This document shows, in pieces, positions 24,962 to 32,491 of a DNA stretch of 53,981 nt. The notes beneath the pieces were generated by a model that saw only the letters and a program-made list of their open reading frames with translations, was not told the origin of the DNA and did no database searches. Each line of letters begins with the position of its first letter. Position 1 is the stretch's first letter. The position numbers and the translations under genes were made by a program. The DNA is taken from assembly GCF_002081825.1 (NCBI RefSeq), contig NZ_MUKU01000035.1, positions 1-53,981 on the forward strand, in the 5' to 3' direction. The stretch comes from Chromobacterium haemolyticum (GTDB lineage Bacteria; Pseudomonadota; Gammaproteobacteria; Burkholderiales; Chromobacteriaceae).

Positions 24962-27619
24962 ATGCACTCGCGCCTTGTTCTTCCCTTTATTCTGGCGGGC
25001 AGCCTGGCCGTGGCCGCCTGCTCCGGCGGCCCCGCCGCTCAGCCAGTACGCACCGGCGTCTTCGTCGATAGCCCGGTAGCGGGCCTGGACTACGACAGCG
25101 GCAGCCATGCTGGCAAAACCACCGCCAACGGCGAATTCCGCTATCTGGACGGCGAAACCGTCGTCTTTCGCATCGGCCAGCTGGAACTGGGCCGCAGCCT
25201 GGGCGCGCCCCAGCTGACTCCGCTGCAACTGGCCGGCAGCCAAAACCCGGCGGATCCCAAAGTGCTGCGCCAGGTACAGCTGCTGCTGACGCTGGACGAA
25301 GACGACAACCCCAATAACGGCATCCAGATCAGCGCCGACACCGCGGCCCGCTTCCGCCGCAGCCAAAGCTTGGCCCAGGCCGGCGATCTGCAAACCCTGC
25401 TGGACAGCGCCGGCATCGCCCGCAGCGTGGTGGCCGACGACTACGCGGCCAGCCACTTCCGCCTCAGCCTGGCCGCGCTGCGCGAACAGCCGCCCGGTCC
25501 GCGCTTCGCCCCGCTGGCCGAAACCAACGGCGCGCCCTTGAGCGACGCGGGCGAACGCGCCGGTTGCGTGAAAGACAAGCAGACCGGCCTGATCTGGGAA
25601 GTGAAGTCCGTGCAAGGCCTGCGCAGCCAATTCCACAGCTATTACGCCAGCGCCAGCCGCAATCCGGAACGCCCGGCCCAGTGCGAGCCCGGCCAGGAAG
25701 ATTGCCTGGCCGTCACCTACACCGAAGCCGTGAACAAGCAAAAACTCTGCGGCTTCGAAGACAGCGAAGACGACATCGCCGCGGAGCGCGGCTGGCGGTT
25801 GCCCACCGAGCGCGAACTGAAAACCCTGTTGGACTGGAGCCAGTACGACCGCTCACGCGGCCTGCCGGCCATGGACCGCCACGCCTTCCCGGACGCCGAA
25901 GCCACCTTTTACTGGACCGCCACCAGCCGCCGCGGCGAAGGCGCGGTGGCGGTGGCCTTCGACGACACCCACCGCACCCTGTCCAGCGTCAGTCTCAGCC
26001 TGGGCCAGCCGGCGCGGCTGCGTCTGGTGCGCGGCCCCAAGCTGGCGGACGATTCCAACCCGGAAGACAATCCGCCGCCGCAGCCGGCCTACATCCCGGT
26101 CAGCGCCGACGGCCAACTGGCCGCGCCGGCCCAGGCCGCCTGCGTTGACGACAACCTGCACCCGGACAGCTGGCGCGACGTCATCCTGTGGCAAGCCCGG
26201 CCGCGGCCGGCCGACGCCGCCAGCCTCAATCCGGCGCTGGCCGCGCTGCAACAGCAGCGGCTGTGCCAGCAGGACAATTGGCGGCTGCCCAGCGTGGTCG
26301 AGGCCATCCGCTGGCTGCAATTGCAACAGGACCCGGACTACCCCGCCGCTAACGCCGCCGCCCGAATATGGGCGCGCGACGCGAGCGGCGAGCTTTACAG
26401 CCTGGACCGCAACGGCGGGAAACAGAGCGCGGCCCATCTCGCCGGCCAGGCCGAGCAACCGCTGCTGGTCGCCCTCTCCATCCGCCCGGCCAAACCGCCG
26501 CTGCCGGACAGCGACGGCGAGGAGCCGGACGCCGCCCAACTGGCGCAATGGCGGACCCGCTACGGCCAATACCAGCCGGGCGCGGACCGCCAAGCGTCCT
26601 GGCCCGCTCCCACGCTGGACGCGTCGGCGCAAGCCGGTTTCCACGATCTGGGCTTGCTGCCGGCGGCGCCGTTTCCGGCCGACAACCCCTATAGCGCCGC
26701 CAAGGCGGCGCTGGGCGACAAACTGTTCCGCGATCCCCGGCTGTCCCGCAACAACCGCATCGCCTGCATCAGCTGCCACGCGCCGGAACACGGCTGGAGC
26801 GATCCGCGTCCGGTGTCCCAGGGCCACATCGGCCAATTGGGCGGCCGCAACGCCATGACCCTGCTCAACACCGCCTACGTCGGCGCGCTGTTCTGGGACG
26901 GCCGCGCCGCCAGCCTGGAAGAGCAAGCCAAGGGTCCGGTGGTCAATCCGCTGGAAATGCACCAGCCGCTGGGCCAGGCCGTGGCCAAGATCGCCGCCGC
27001 GCCGGAATACGCGCCGCTGTTCGCCGCCGCCTACGGCGACAGCCGCGTGGACCTGGACCGCATGGCCAAGGCCATCGCCACCTTCGAGCGCACCCTGATC
27101 AGCCAGGACAGCGCCTTCGACCGCTTCCTCAAGGGCGAGCGCGCCGCGCTGAACGACCAGGCGCTGTGGGGTCTGCATCTGTTCCGTACCAAGGCGCGCT
27201 GCATCAACTGCCATAACAGCCCGCTGCTGTCCGACAACCAGTTCCACAACACCGGCCTCAACTTCATCGGCCGAGACAAGGAAGACCTGGGCCGTGGCGG
27301 CGTCACCGGCTTGCGCGCCGATCTGGGCAAGTTCCGAACTCCCACCCTGCGCGACCTGCTCTACACCGGCGACTACATGCACACCGGCGACATGCCGCTG
27401 GATGAGGACGGCGCCGGCGTGATCGAGTTCTACAACAACGGCGGCAATCTGGTGGAAGCGGTGGGCGTGGAAAAATACACCCTGCCCAAGCCCTCGCCGC
27501 TGCTCAAGCCGCTGGGCCTCAGCGCCGCGGAAAAGCAAGCGCTGCACGCCTTCCTGCAAGCGTTGTCCGGCCCGCCGCGCCTGCAGCCGGCCAGCGAAGC
27601 CGAGCTGTTCCGGCGCTGA
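24962..27619 (+). CDS. Lipoprotein with DUF1566-like modules fused to a di-heme cytochrome c peroxidase/MauG domain
   Basis: This 885-residue protein has a lipoprotein signal with lipobox VAAC (about residue 20), so it is anchored in a membrane facing the periplasm. Residues about 195-360 form a DUF1566 (Lcl-type) module (GCVKDKQTGLIWE, WRLPTERELKTLLD, FYWTATS, RLVRG). A second, weaker copy lies at about 385-515 (DNWRLPSVVEAIRWL). The C-terminal third (575-870) is a bacterial di-heme peroxidase. It has two CXXCH haem sites, CISCH (602-606) and CINCH (747-751), plus GRNAMTLLN, FWDGRAASLEEQA and GKFRTPTLRDL. MauG/MbnH-type and classical CcpA-type enzymes share these. Reaction and partner are unknown. 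A Fur box precedes the gene, and no Shine-Dalgarno is visible before the ATG. Confidence 0.82.
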   Translation: MHSRLVLPFILAGSLAVAACSGGPAAQPVRTGVFVDSPVAGLDYDSGSHAGKTTANGEFRYLDGETVVFRIGQLELGRSLGAPQLTPLQLAGSQNPADPKVLRQVQLLLTLDEDDNPNNGIQISADTAARFRRSQSLAQAGDLQTLLDSAGIARSVVADDYAASHFRLSLAALREQPPGPRFAPLAETNGAPLSDAGERAGCVKDKQTGLIWEVKSVQGLRSQFHSYYASASRNPERPAQCEPGQEDCLAVTYTEAVNKQKLCGFEDSEDDIAAERGWRLPTERELKTLLDWSQYDRSRGLPAMDRHAFPDAEATFYWTATSRRGEGAVAVAFDDTHRTLSSVSLSLGQPARLRLVRGPKLADDSNPEDNPPPQPAYIPVSADGQLAAPAQAACVDDNLHPDSWRDVILWQARPRPADAASLNPALAALQQQRLCQQDNWRLPSVVEAIRWLQLQQDPDYPAANAAARIWARDASGELYSLDRNGGKQSAAHLAGQAEQPLLVALSIRPAKPPLPDSDGEEPDAAQLAQWRTRYGQYQPGADRQASWPAPTLDASAQAGFHDLGLLPAAPFPADNPYSAAKAALGDKLFRDPRLSRNNRIACISCHAPEHGWSDPRPVSQGHIGQLGGRNAMTLLNTAYVGALFWDGRAASLEEQAKGPVVNPLEMHQPLGQAVAKIAAAPEYAPLFAAAYGDSRVDLDRMAKAIATFERTLISQDSAFDRFLKGERAALNDQALWGLHLFRTKARCINCHNSPLLSDNQFHNTGLNFIGRDKEDLGRGGVTGLRADLGKFRTPTLRDLLYTGDYMHTGDMPLDEDGAGVIEFYNNGGNLVEAVGVEKYTLPKPSPLLKPLGLSAAEKQALHAFLQALSGPPRLQPASEAELFRR

Positions 27620-27808
27620 TAAGCTATTTGCGATCCGCTGCGCATCGGCAATGCAGCGTTAAATCGCCATCGCCCGGCCTCACCGCCGGGCCGCGCTTGC
27701 CTGAATCCACTGGCGCAAATGCCGTTTACGGTTTATCCCAAAATATCGCGCCATGACAGGCGCGTGTTTTGCCAACTGAAAACCGACGGATAGCAAGAGA
27801 GGGACGCG

Positions 27809-28432
27809 ATGGCGTGGTCGTTGCGAAGGGCTTTCAATAATGCCGGGAACGGCGCCAACGCCGCCGGAGTGTGCGAGGCCGCGGTCTGCCTGTGGCTTAA
27901 ACACATCCAGGATCGCGTGGGTAAATTCAATATGGGCAGCAGCGCCGGCGACTACCTGCCCACCACCGCGCAGGCGGACGCGCTTTACCAGCAGTTCGAC
28001 AACGGCGCCTACCTGTTCCGCTTCGCCTCCTATCTGGAACAGCAGGTCTACCCCTCGGTGGCCGCCAATAACCGGGTGGGCGATGCCAGCCACGCGGAAA
28101 CCTTCGGTCTTACCTTCTGCCACTACTGCAACAACGCCCACGGCGCCAGCGCCCAAGCCTGGCAAGACATCATCGAAAACCGGATGGTGCGCGGCGACGC
28201 GCTCTTCCTCAACCTGATGCATAACGGTGGCGCTTCCGGTCACGCCGTCGGCGTCTACAAGGGCAGCGACTATATCTGGGTGTTCGATCCCAATTGCGGG
28301 CTCTACCGCGGCAATGTCAGCGCCGGCTGCTGCAGCGCGGCGGACTTGTTCCGCGCGGCGCAATATCTGGCCGGCCTCACCACCGGCTATTGGAACGAGA
28401 CGGTTTACTACGGGCTGCATATGCGGGGGTGA
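27809..28432 (+). CDS. C58-like (YopT/AvrPphB-type) cysteine protease, candidate effector
   Basis: This 207-residue protein has no signal peptide. A papain-like triad fits the C58 family: Cys22 in NAAGVCEAAVCLWLKH, His145 in GASGHAVGVYKG, and Asp160 in YIWVFDPNCG. The His-to-Asp spacing is 15 residues, and the H-A-V...F-D-P-N pattern is the C58 hallmark as I know it (YopT, AvrPphB, LopT). In those effectors the protease cleaves host Rho GTPases or kinases after type III delivery. No secretion genes or chaperone are adjacent, and the N-terminus is short. The residues Cys104, Cys107, Cys163, Cys174 and Cys175 add an unusual Cys content. GAGAGGG lies 5 bases before the ATG. The family call is from motif reading only. 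Confidence 0.55.
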   Translation: MAWSLRRAFNNAGNGANAAGVCEAAVCLWLKHIQDRVGKFNMGSSAGDYLPTTAQADALYQQFDNGAYLFRFASYLEQQVYPSVAANNRVGDASHAETFGLTFCHYCNNAHGASAQAWQDIIENRMVRGDALFLNLMHNGGASGHAVGVYKGSDYIWVFDPNCGLYRGNVSAGCCSAADLFRAAQYLAGLTTGYWNETVYYGLHMRG

Positions 28433-28510
28433 TTTGCGAAGTTACGATTTTTGAGAGTTTGAATCCGCTTCACGGATGATGATTCAGGGCCGGTTCCGCC
28501 CGGCAAACGG

Positions 28511-28542
28511 AAAGGGGAATTTGCGCGGCCAAATTCCCCTTT
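28511..28542. repeat. 12-bp perfect inverted repeat
   Basis: Arms AAAGGGGAATTT and AAATTCCCCTTT surround an 8-nt loop, GCGCGGCC. It sits about 80 bases after the C58-like gene. It has no U-tract in either direction, so termination would be inefficient. It could stabilise the mRNA 3' end. Confidence 0.5.
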
Positions 28543-28689
28543 ACCCCAAAGGCCGCCCTGCAAGCCTGGCCTTCGGCTTCCCGCCGGCTCCCGTCAGTCC
28601 CGAGGCGCGGCTGAACTCGCAGCGCGCTAACGTCGCGCTGCTCGAACAAGCAGCCGCTTAAAACCTCGGGCCTGCCACCCGTCGGCAGG

Positions 28690-29042
28690 CTTGAAGGGAG
28701 CAGGGGCGCGTCGAATACGTGGTTTTCTTAACGTCACATTGGCTTGTGCAAGTGTGAATCCAGTCGCCGCTCCCTTGACCCCTCTTGGAACAACGGCAAC
28801 AATCCGCCTTGTGCCGCGTAATAGTGGCACCGGGACTGCAAACCCGTGGGAGTTAGGCCTGACATGTCAGCTGCGGTTGATGTGTCCGAACGTCATTGGC
28901 ACGACCTTTTCAAGGGCGGGCTATGGCGGGGAGGCCTATGGCCTGCCGGTCCTTACTCCCGGTTTTGCAGCCCTGTCATGTGCCCGCCACCCTCGTCTGC
29001 AAACGGGGAGGCTTTCGGAGCTTTGAGTAAGGAGGTCCTGCC
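28690..29042 (+). ncRNA. Structured leader, possibly C4/ash-type phage RNA
   Basis: About 350 bases with little coding character that end in a near-ideal ribosome site (TAAGGAGG, 6 bases before the 29043 ATG). Long complementary blocks are visible: GGGCGGG (about 28914) with CCCGCCA (about 28982), and a GAGGCC/GGCCTGCC hairpin around 28929-28950. A TATGGC...TATGGCCTGCCGG arrangement reminds me of leaders annotated as ash-like in P4/P1-type prophages, which overlap C4 antisense RNAs. Two overlapping frames (28691-29026, 28846-29046) run through it, and I take them as non-coding. A covariance-model search for C4 would decide. Confidence 0.35.
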
Positions 29043-29474
29043 ATGAGTAACCCGTATTTCCCCCCGCGCCGCCGCTATAAAGGTGTATCAAGAGAAGCTG
29101 TCGAAACCTTGTTGCCCTTCGTCAGCTTCATCCCCGGCCGCACTTATCCCCATTACTGGCAAATCGAGCCCAGCTACGACTCTTATCCACAGGCCTGCGC
29201 CGACGGCCGCGAATACGCCGCCCATCTGCTGCAATGGCTGAAGGACAATCCCTTGCTGGTCGGCTCCGGCCTGCTCGGTCGCATCGCCCGCGACATCGAC
29301 TTTGCCAACGCGCAGCAGCGCGGCGTTTGGGTGGCCTTCTTCAACCACCTGGAACGTGTTCTATCTTTGGGGCTGCGCGGCTTGGATGTGTTCGCCCATG
29401 TCGATGGCCAGCACGATTATCACTTGGCGGTGGAGGCGAGTTTTGAGCTGGAGGGGAAGGTGAGGAAGACTTAA
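29043..29474 (+). CDS. Uncharacterised 143-residue protein
   Basis: The protein starts MSNPYFPPRRRYKGVSREAVETLLPFV and contains WQIEPSYDSYPQACADGREYAAHLLQWLKDNP and a hydrophilic C-terminus. There is no signal peptide or transmembrane segment; it is predicted soluble and mostly helical. I do not recognise the family. The start is strongly supported by TAAGGAGG. A terminator follows 20 bases after the stop, so it is monocistronic behind a long leader. The leader's resemblance to phage-type RNAs would make a prophage or satellite origin possible, but no other phage gene is present. Confidence 0.65.
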   Translation: MSNPYFPPRRRYKGVSREAVETLLPFVSFIPGRTYPHYWQIEPSYDSYPQACADGREYAAHLLQWLKDNPLLVGSGLLGRIARDIDFANAQQRGVWVAFFNHLERVLSLGLRGLDVFAHVDGQHDYHLAVEASFELEGKVRKT

Positions 29475-29492
29475 GTCAACCAGAGAAGTGAG

Positions 29493-29515
29493 AAGCCCGG
29501 CGGTGCCGGGCTTTT
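29493..29515 (+). terminator. Intrinsic terminator
   Basis: Stem AAGCCCGGC/GCCGGGCTT, 3-nt loop, followed by TTAAG. It closes the 29043-29474 gene and marks the left edge of the AT-rich islet. Confidence 0.75.
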
Positions 29516-29557
29516 AAGTAGAGTTATGAGACTGCTGCGTAATGACTACAGCAAATG

Positions 29558-29731
29558 CTACTTTTCCCGCTTTTGGCATGAATATGCAGCAGAAGGAGCA
29601 AAGCGACTGACACTAGATGTAGTGCTGTCTTGAGTTTTTCTTGCTAAATCTTGTTTCCAAGAAGGCCATTGCTCAATATTTTGACTTGCCGCTTTCAAGA
29701 CATCCTGAGCTGACTTTACTGGTTTATTCAT
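29558..29731 (-). CDS. Small protein overlapping the deaminase gene (57 aa)
   Basis: The sequence MNKPVKSAQDVLKAASQNIEQW continues to PSWKQDLARKTQDSTTSSVSRFA. The ATG is 8 bases inside the 3' end of the deaminase gene (ATGAATAA), with a good GGAGGG ribosome site 6 bases upstream. The two genes are therefore co-transcribed and probably translationally coupled. Similar short proteins with an N-I-x-x-W-P-x-W-K motif occur near mobile and defence genes in my recollection; none has a function I can name. Candidates are an accessory factor or antitoxin of the deaminase. The longer frame to 29782 lies entirely within the deaminase and is not used. Confidence 0.6.
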   Translation of the reverse strand: MNKPVKSAQDVLKAASQNIEQWPSWKQDLARKTQDSTTSSVSRFAPSAAYSCQKREK

Positions 29732-31259
29732 GAGACCCTCCAGAAGAAAACTTGATAAGTATACTTGCAAAGTGGGCAACAAAAATAGTTTCTTTTTCCA
29801 GGTAGTTTAGTGGATACATCTGCATACGCAAGGGCGGAAGGGACTGTCCTGGCCATGGGAAGACTTTTCCACTACTGTTTTTGCGTTTTATCGGAAAGCC
29901 ATCGCTCATCTGCATCGAGAATAGATCAAAGAATCGTCTTGGGCCAACTCCAACAAAAGGCTCAAATATTACTTTTGTTTTGTAGTCATCTTTTACCGAA
30001 GAAATAGAGTCGTCATGAAAACACATTGCTTTTGATTTTGGATAGGGCTCGATGTAAACAACCCTTTCAATCCCGGATGCAATGACATGCTTTGCACAGT
30101 TATGGCATGGAAATGTTGTGCAGTATAAATTTGTAGAAGAAGTAGATATACCATTGCGAGCGCAGTTTAAAATGGCATCCATTTCAGCGTGAACGACCCG
30201 GCCATATTCTGTTATATCTTTTATTTTTGATCCATAAAGAACTTTTTTTATTCGGTTTAATACTTTTTTACGGGCTATTTTATTTTTTATATGGCGTGAT
30301 GTTATCTGGTTTTCTATTTTTTTAATAATACTACTTATTATTTCTTGTTTTTCTATAGAGTTAGAGTCTACTCCTCTTTTGTAATCCCTACCTCTTGTAT
30401 CGTCGACAACTTCACCTGTTGCTGTGATACTTGGCCAATAGACCCCTCCTTTGAATTTAGGAACATCATTAGATCCAGTTGAGATAATAGTTTGGTCTTT
30501 AGCTATAACTGCTCCTACTTGACGGGACAAGTCGGCAGATCTCAAAGCTGACGAAAATGCCATAAACATGGCAAACTCATCAAACGTGGGTGTTTTAAAT
30601 GGATCGCCAAAAATTATATCAATAATTCTGTGAATGCTATTTGTTACAATATCCTCATTTCCATCGTAGCTAACAAAAAAATCTGAAAGATGGAATGCAT
30701 CCCTAGTTTTTTGACCATAAGAATCTGGGTCTTCCTCATCTCGACGAATAAGAGCTTCAGCTTGCTCTTCAGTCATCACCATGTCTATAAGAGTTTTTTT
30801 TCTCCTTTTTTCTTCTGAGTAAACTGATATTGCATAGAATCCAGTTTGATATATTTCTCTGAGACGTATGATTTCTTCAGGTGTTTTGATAGAGTTAATG
30901 ATGAATGCTGTGTTTTTTAAAGGGCCAGGTTGTTCTGCCGCGTCTTGTTCTTTTTTTCTAGCCTCATTAATGACAAGAGAAATCCCTCCAGCTAAAATTC
31001 CATTGTCGTTCGCTAGTTTCCTAATTTCATTGCCCTTGTCCATGTAATATGAGATGTGTTCAAATTTTTTTGGTAAGTTATCTTGATTTGGGTATATAAA
31101 ATCAATAACTTGCTTAGAAACTCTTATGTCATGAGAGGTGTAATTGTAAGACTTTAGCTTGTTTTTGATTGGTTCTATAATTTTCTTTAAATCAGTTCCA
31201 ATTGCTCCCACAAGAGCAATGACAATTTCAGATTCATTGAAATTTATAATATCAGACAT
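29724..31259 (-). CDS. avcD: AvcD/DcdV-type antiphage deoxycytidylate deaminase
   Basis: This 511-residue protein joins an N-terminal P-loop NMP-kinase-like domain to a C-terminal zinc deaminase. The P-loop is a modified Walker A, LVGAIGTDLKK (16-26). The deaminase has HAE at 357-359 and PCHNC at 384-388 as zinc ligands and catalytic Glu. This architecture is the AvcD (DcdV) family. In Vibrio, E. coli and Proteus these proteins deaminate dCTP/dCMP when phage infection shuts down transcription, and so starve the phage of deoxynucleotides. In Vibrio the protein is held inactive by the RNA AvcI encoded just upstream. Here only 24 bases separate it from the GST gene. GC content is strikingly lower than on either side, indicating recent acquisition. 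Confidence 0.85.
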   Translation of the reverse strand: MSDIINFNESEIVIALVGAIGTDLKKIIEPIKNKLKSYNYTSHDIRVSKQVIDFIYPNQDNLPKKFEHISYYMDKGNEIRKLANDNGILAGGISLVINEARKKEQDAAEQPGPLKNTAFIINSIKTPEEIIRLREIYQTGFYAISVYSEEKRRKKTLIDMVMTEEQAEALIRRDEEDPDSYGQKTRDAFHLSDFFVSYDGNEDIVTNSIHRIIDIIFGDPFKTPTFDEFAMFMAFSSALRSADLSRQVGAVIAKDQTIISTGSNDVPKFKGGVYWPSITATGEVVDDTRGRDYKRGVDSNSIEKQEIISSIIKKIENQITSRHIKNKIARKKVLNRIKKVLYGSKIKDITEYGRVVHAEMDAILNCARNGISTSSTNLYCTTFPCHNCAKHVIASGIERVVYIEPYPKSKAMCFHDDSISSVKDDYKTKVIFEPFVGVGPRRFFDLFSMQMSDGFPIKRKNSSGKVFPWPGQSLPPLRMQMYPLNYLEKETIFVAHFASILIKFSSGGSHE

Positions 31260-31283
31260 GTGATGCCCTCTGAATTCTGATTA

Positions 31284-31910
31284 TTAAGCTACCCCCACAC
31301 TCCCATGCGTCACAAATCCCGGCCGTTGAATCAGGCGCTGATAATAGGCGTGCGCATGCGGCAGTTCCAGCTTGTCGAAAGGCGTTAGCTGCCAGCGGTG
31401 GATGGACAGGCCGAGCACGATGTCGGCCAGGGTGAAATCGTCGCCGCAGATATAGGGTGTATTCTGCGAAGCCAGCTGCCGGTCTAGAATGGCCATATAG
31501 TGGCCCCATTGCTGGATGCTGGCCTGGATTAGCGCCGGGTCCTGGTGTTCCGGGCTGTGGCGGCTGAGGCCGTGGAAGGCATAGCCCCAGGAGCCGTTCA
31601 GCTCGGTGGCCTGCCAGTCCATCCATTTTTCCACTTGGGCGCGGCTGCGCGGATCGGTGGGCAGCAAGTGGCTGGCCCGGCGCGAGTCGGCCAGGTAGCG
31701 GCAGATGGTGTTGGATTCCCACAGCACCAGGCCGTCGTCCACCACTGTCGGAATCAGCGCATTAGGGTTGAGCGCCAGGAATTCCGGGCTGCTGGCGGAC
31801 TGAAAGCCGCGGCCCCAGTCTTCGCGTTGGTAGTCGATGCCGATTTCATGACAGGTCCACAGCACTTTGCGGACATTGATGGAACTGGTGCGGCCCAGGA
31901 TGCGCAGCAT
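31284..31910 (-). CDS. Glutathione S-transferase family protein
   Basis: This 208-residue protein has a thioredoxin-like N-terminal domain with the glutathione-binding Ser and Arg region (MLRILGRTSSINVRKVLWTCHEIGIDY), then NPNALIPTVVDDGLVLWESNTICRYLA with the conserved cis-Pro and Glu-Ser of the G-site. An all-helical C-terminal domain follows (FTLADIVLGLSIHRW). The start at 31910 is backed by GGAG 7 bases upstream. It is a normal-GC gene, and the AT-rich deaminase islet begins 24 bases past its stop. Cytoplasmic. The substrate is unknown. Confidence 0.88.
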   Translation of the reverse strand: MLRILGRTSSINVRKVLWTCHEIGIDYQREDWGRGFQSASSPEFLALNPNALIPTVVDDGLVLWESNTICRYLADSRRASHLLPTDPRSRAQVEKWMDWQATELNGSWGYAFHGLSRHSPEHQDPALIQASIQQWGHYMAILDRQLASQNTPYICGDDFTLADIVLGLSIHRWQLTPFDKLELPHAHAYYQRLIQRPGFVTHGSVGVA

Positions 31911-32078
31911 GGAAATCTCCGGCGATGATGTTGGGATGGACCGGAGCAGTGTAGTCCCGCCGGAGGCGGGCATGCCATTGAAATGAAGAGTTGTGGCGAG
32001 GATGCGCCAGCTTGGCCGGCCGCCATGGGGTCGGGCTTGGCAAGCGCAAGGCCCTTGTCATATGATGGCTGTCGATTT

Positions 32079-32154
32079 GGGCCGATAGCTCAGCTGGGAG
32101 AGCGCTGCGTTCGCAATGCAGAGGTCGGGAGTTCGATCCTCCTTCGGTCCACCA
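32079..32154 (+). tRNA. tRNA-Ala (anticodon CGC)
   Basis: A 76-nt cloverleaf with CCA encoded. Acceptor GGGCCGA pairs with TCGGTCC through a G3:U70 wobble, the alanine identity element. The D-arm is GCTCAGCTGGGAGAGC. The anticodon arm is CTGCG-TTCGCAA-TGCAG with anticodon CGC. The T-arm is GTCGGGAGTTCGATCCTCC-like. It reads GCG codons, which are very common in this genome. Confidence 0.97.
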
Positions 32155-32307
32155 ATTCCCCCCTTCTTGTTTTTTCCTGCGTGAAACTAGAGAGCATTTT
32201 TTTGCAGTTGCTGCAAAGATAGGCGATCGGGCCTTACACGAGAGCGTTCGTAAGCATTGGCATTAGGCCTGTGCATATAACACTGAACTGCGCATCACTA
32301 TCCAAGC

Positions 32308-32334
32308 AAACCCGCCTAACGGCGGGTTTGTCCT
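32308..32334 (-). terminator. Intrinsic terminator downstream of the amidase gene
   Basis: Stem AAACCCGCC/GGCGGGTTT with loop TAAC. It is U-rich in both directions, so it can end the minus-strand amidase transcript and also readthrough from tRNA-Ala. The rest of 32155-32491 holds no gene. A 47-codon frame continues in phase past the amidase TGA to a TAA at 32348-32350 (ending GEWRWTTTSAE). Confidence 0.65.
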
Positions 32335-32491
32335 TGCTATTGTGTGCTTATTCAGCTGAAGTCGTCGTCCAGCGCCACTCCCCATGGATGCAGGTTCGGC
32401 CAGAGCGGTAATCCCCCTCCAGGAAACCAATGATGGCCTCCAAGCCACTGCTACTGGCTGAACGCCCGTCCTGGTCTGCCCTAGCGGGTGA

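Noticed and set aside
28691-29026. 111-residue plus-strand frame in the leader
   Set aside because: No ribosome site or domain; the region is better explained as structured RNA.
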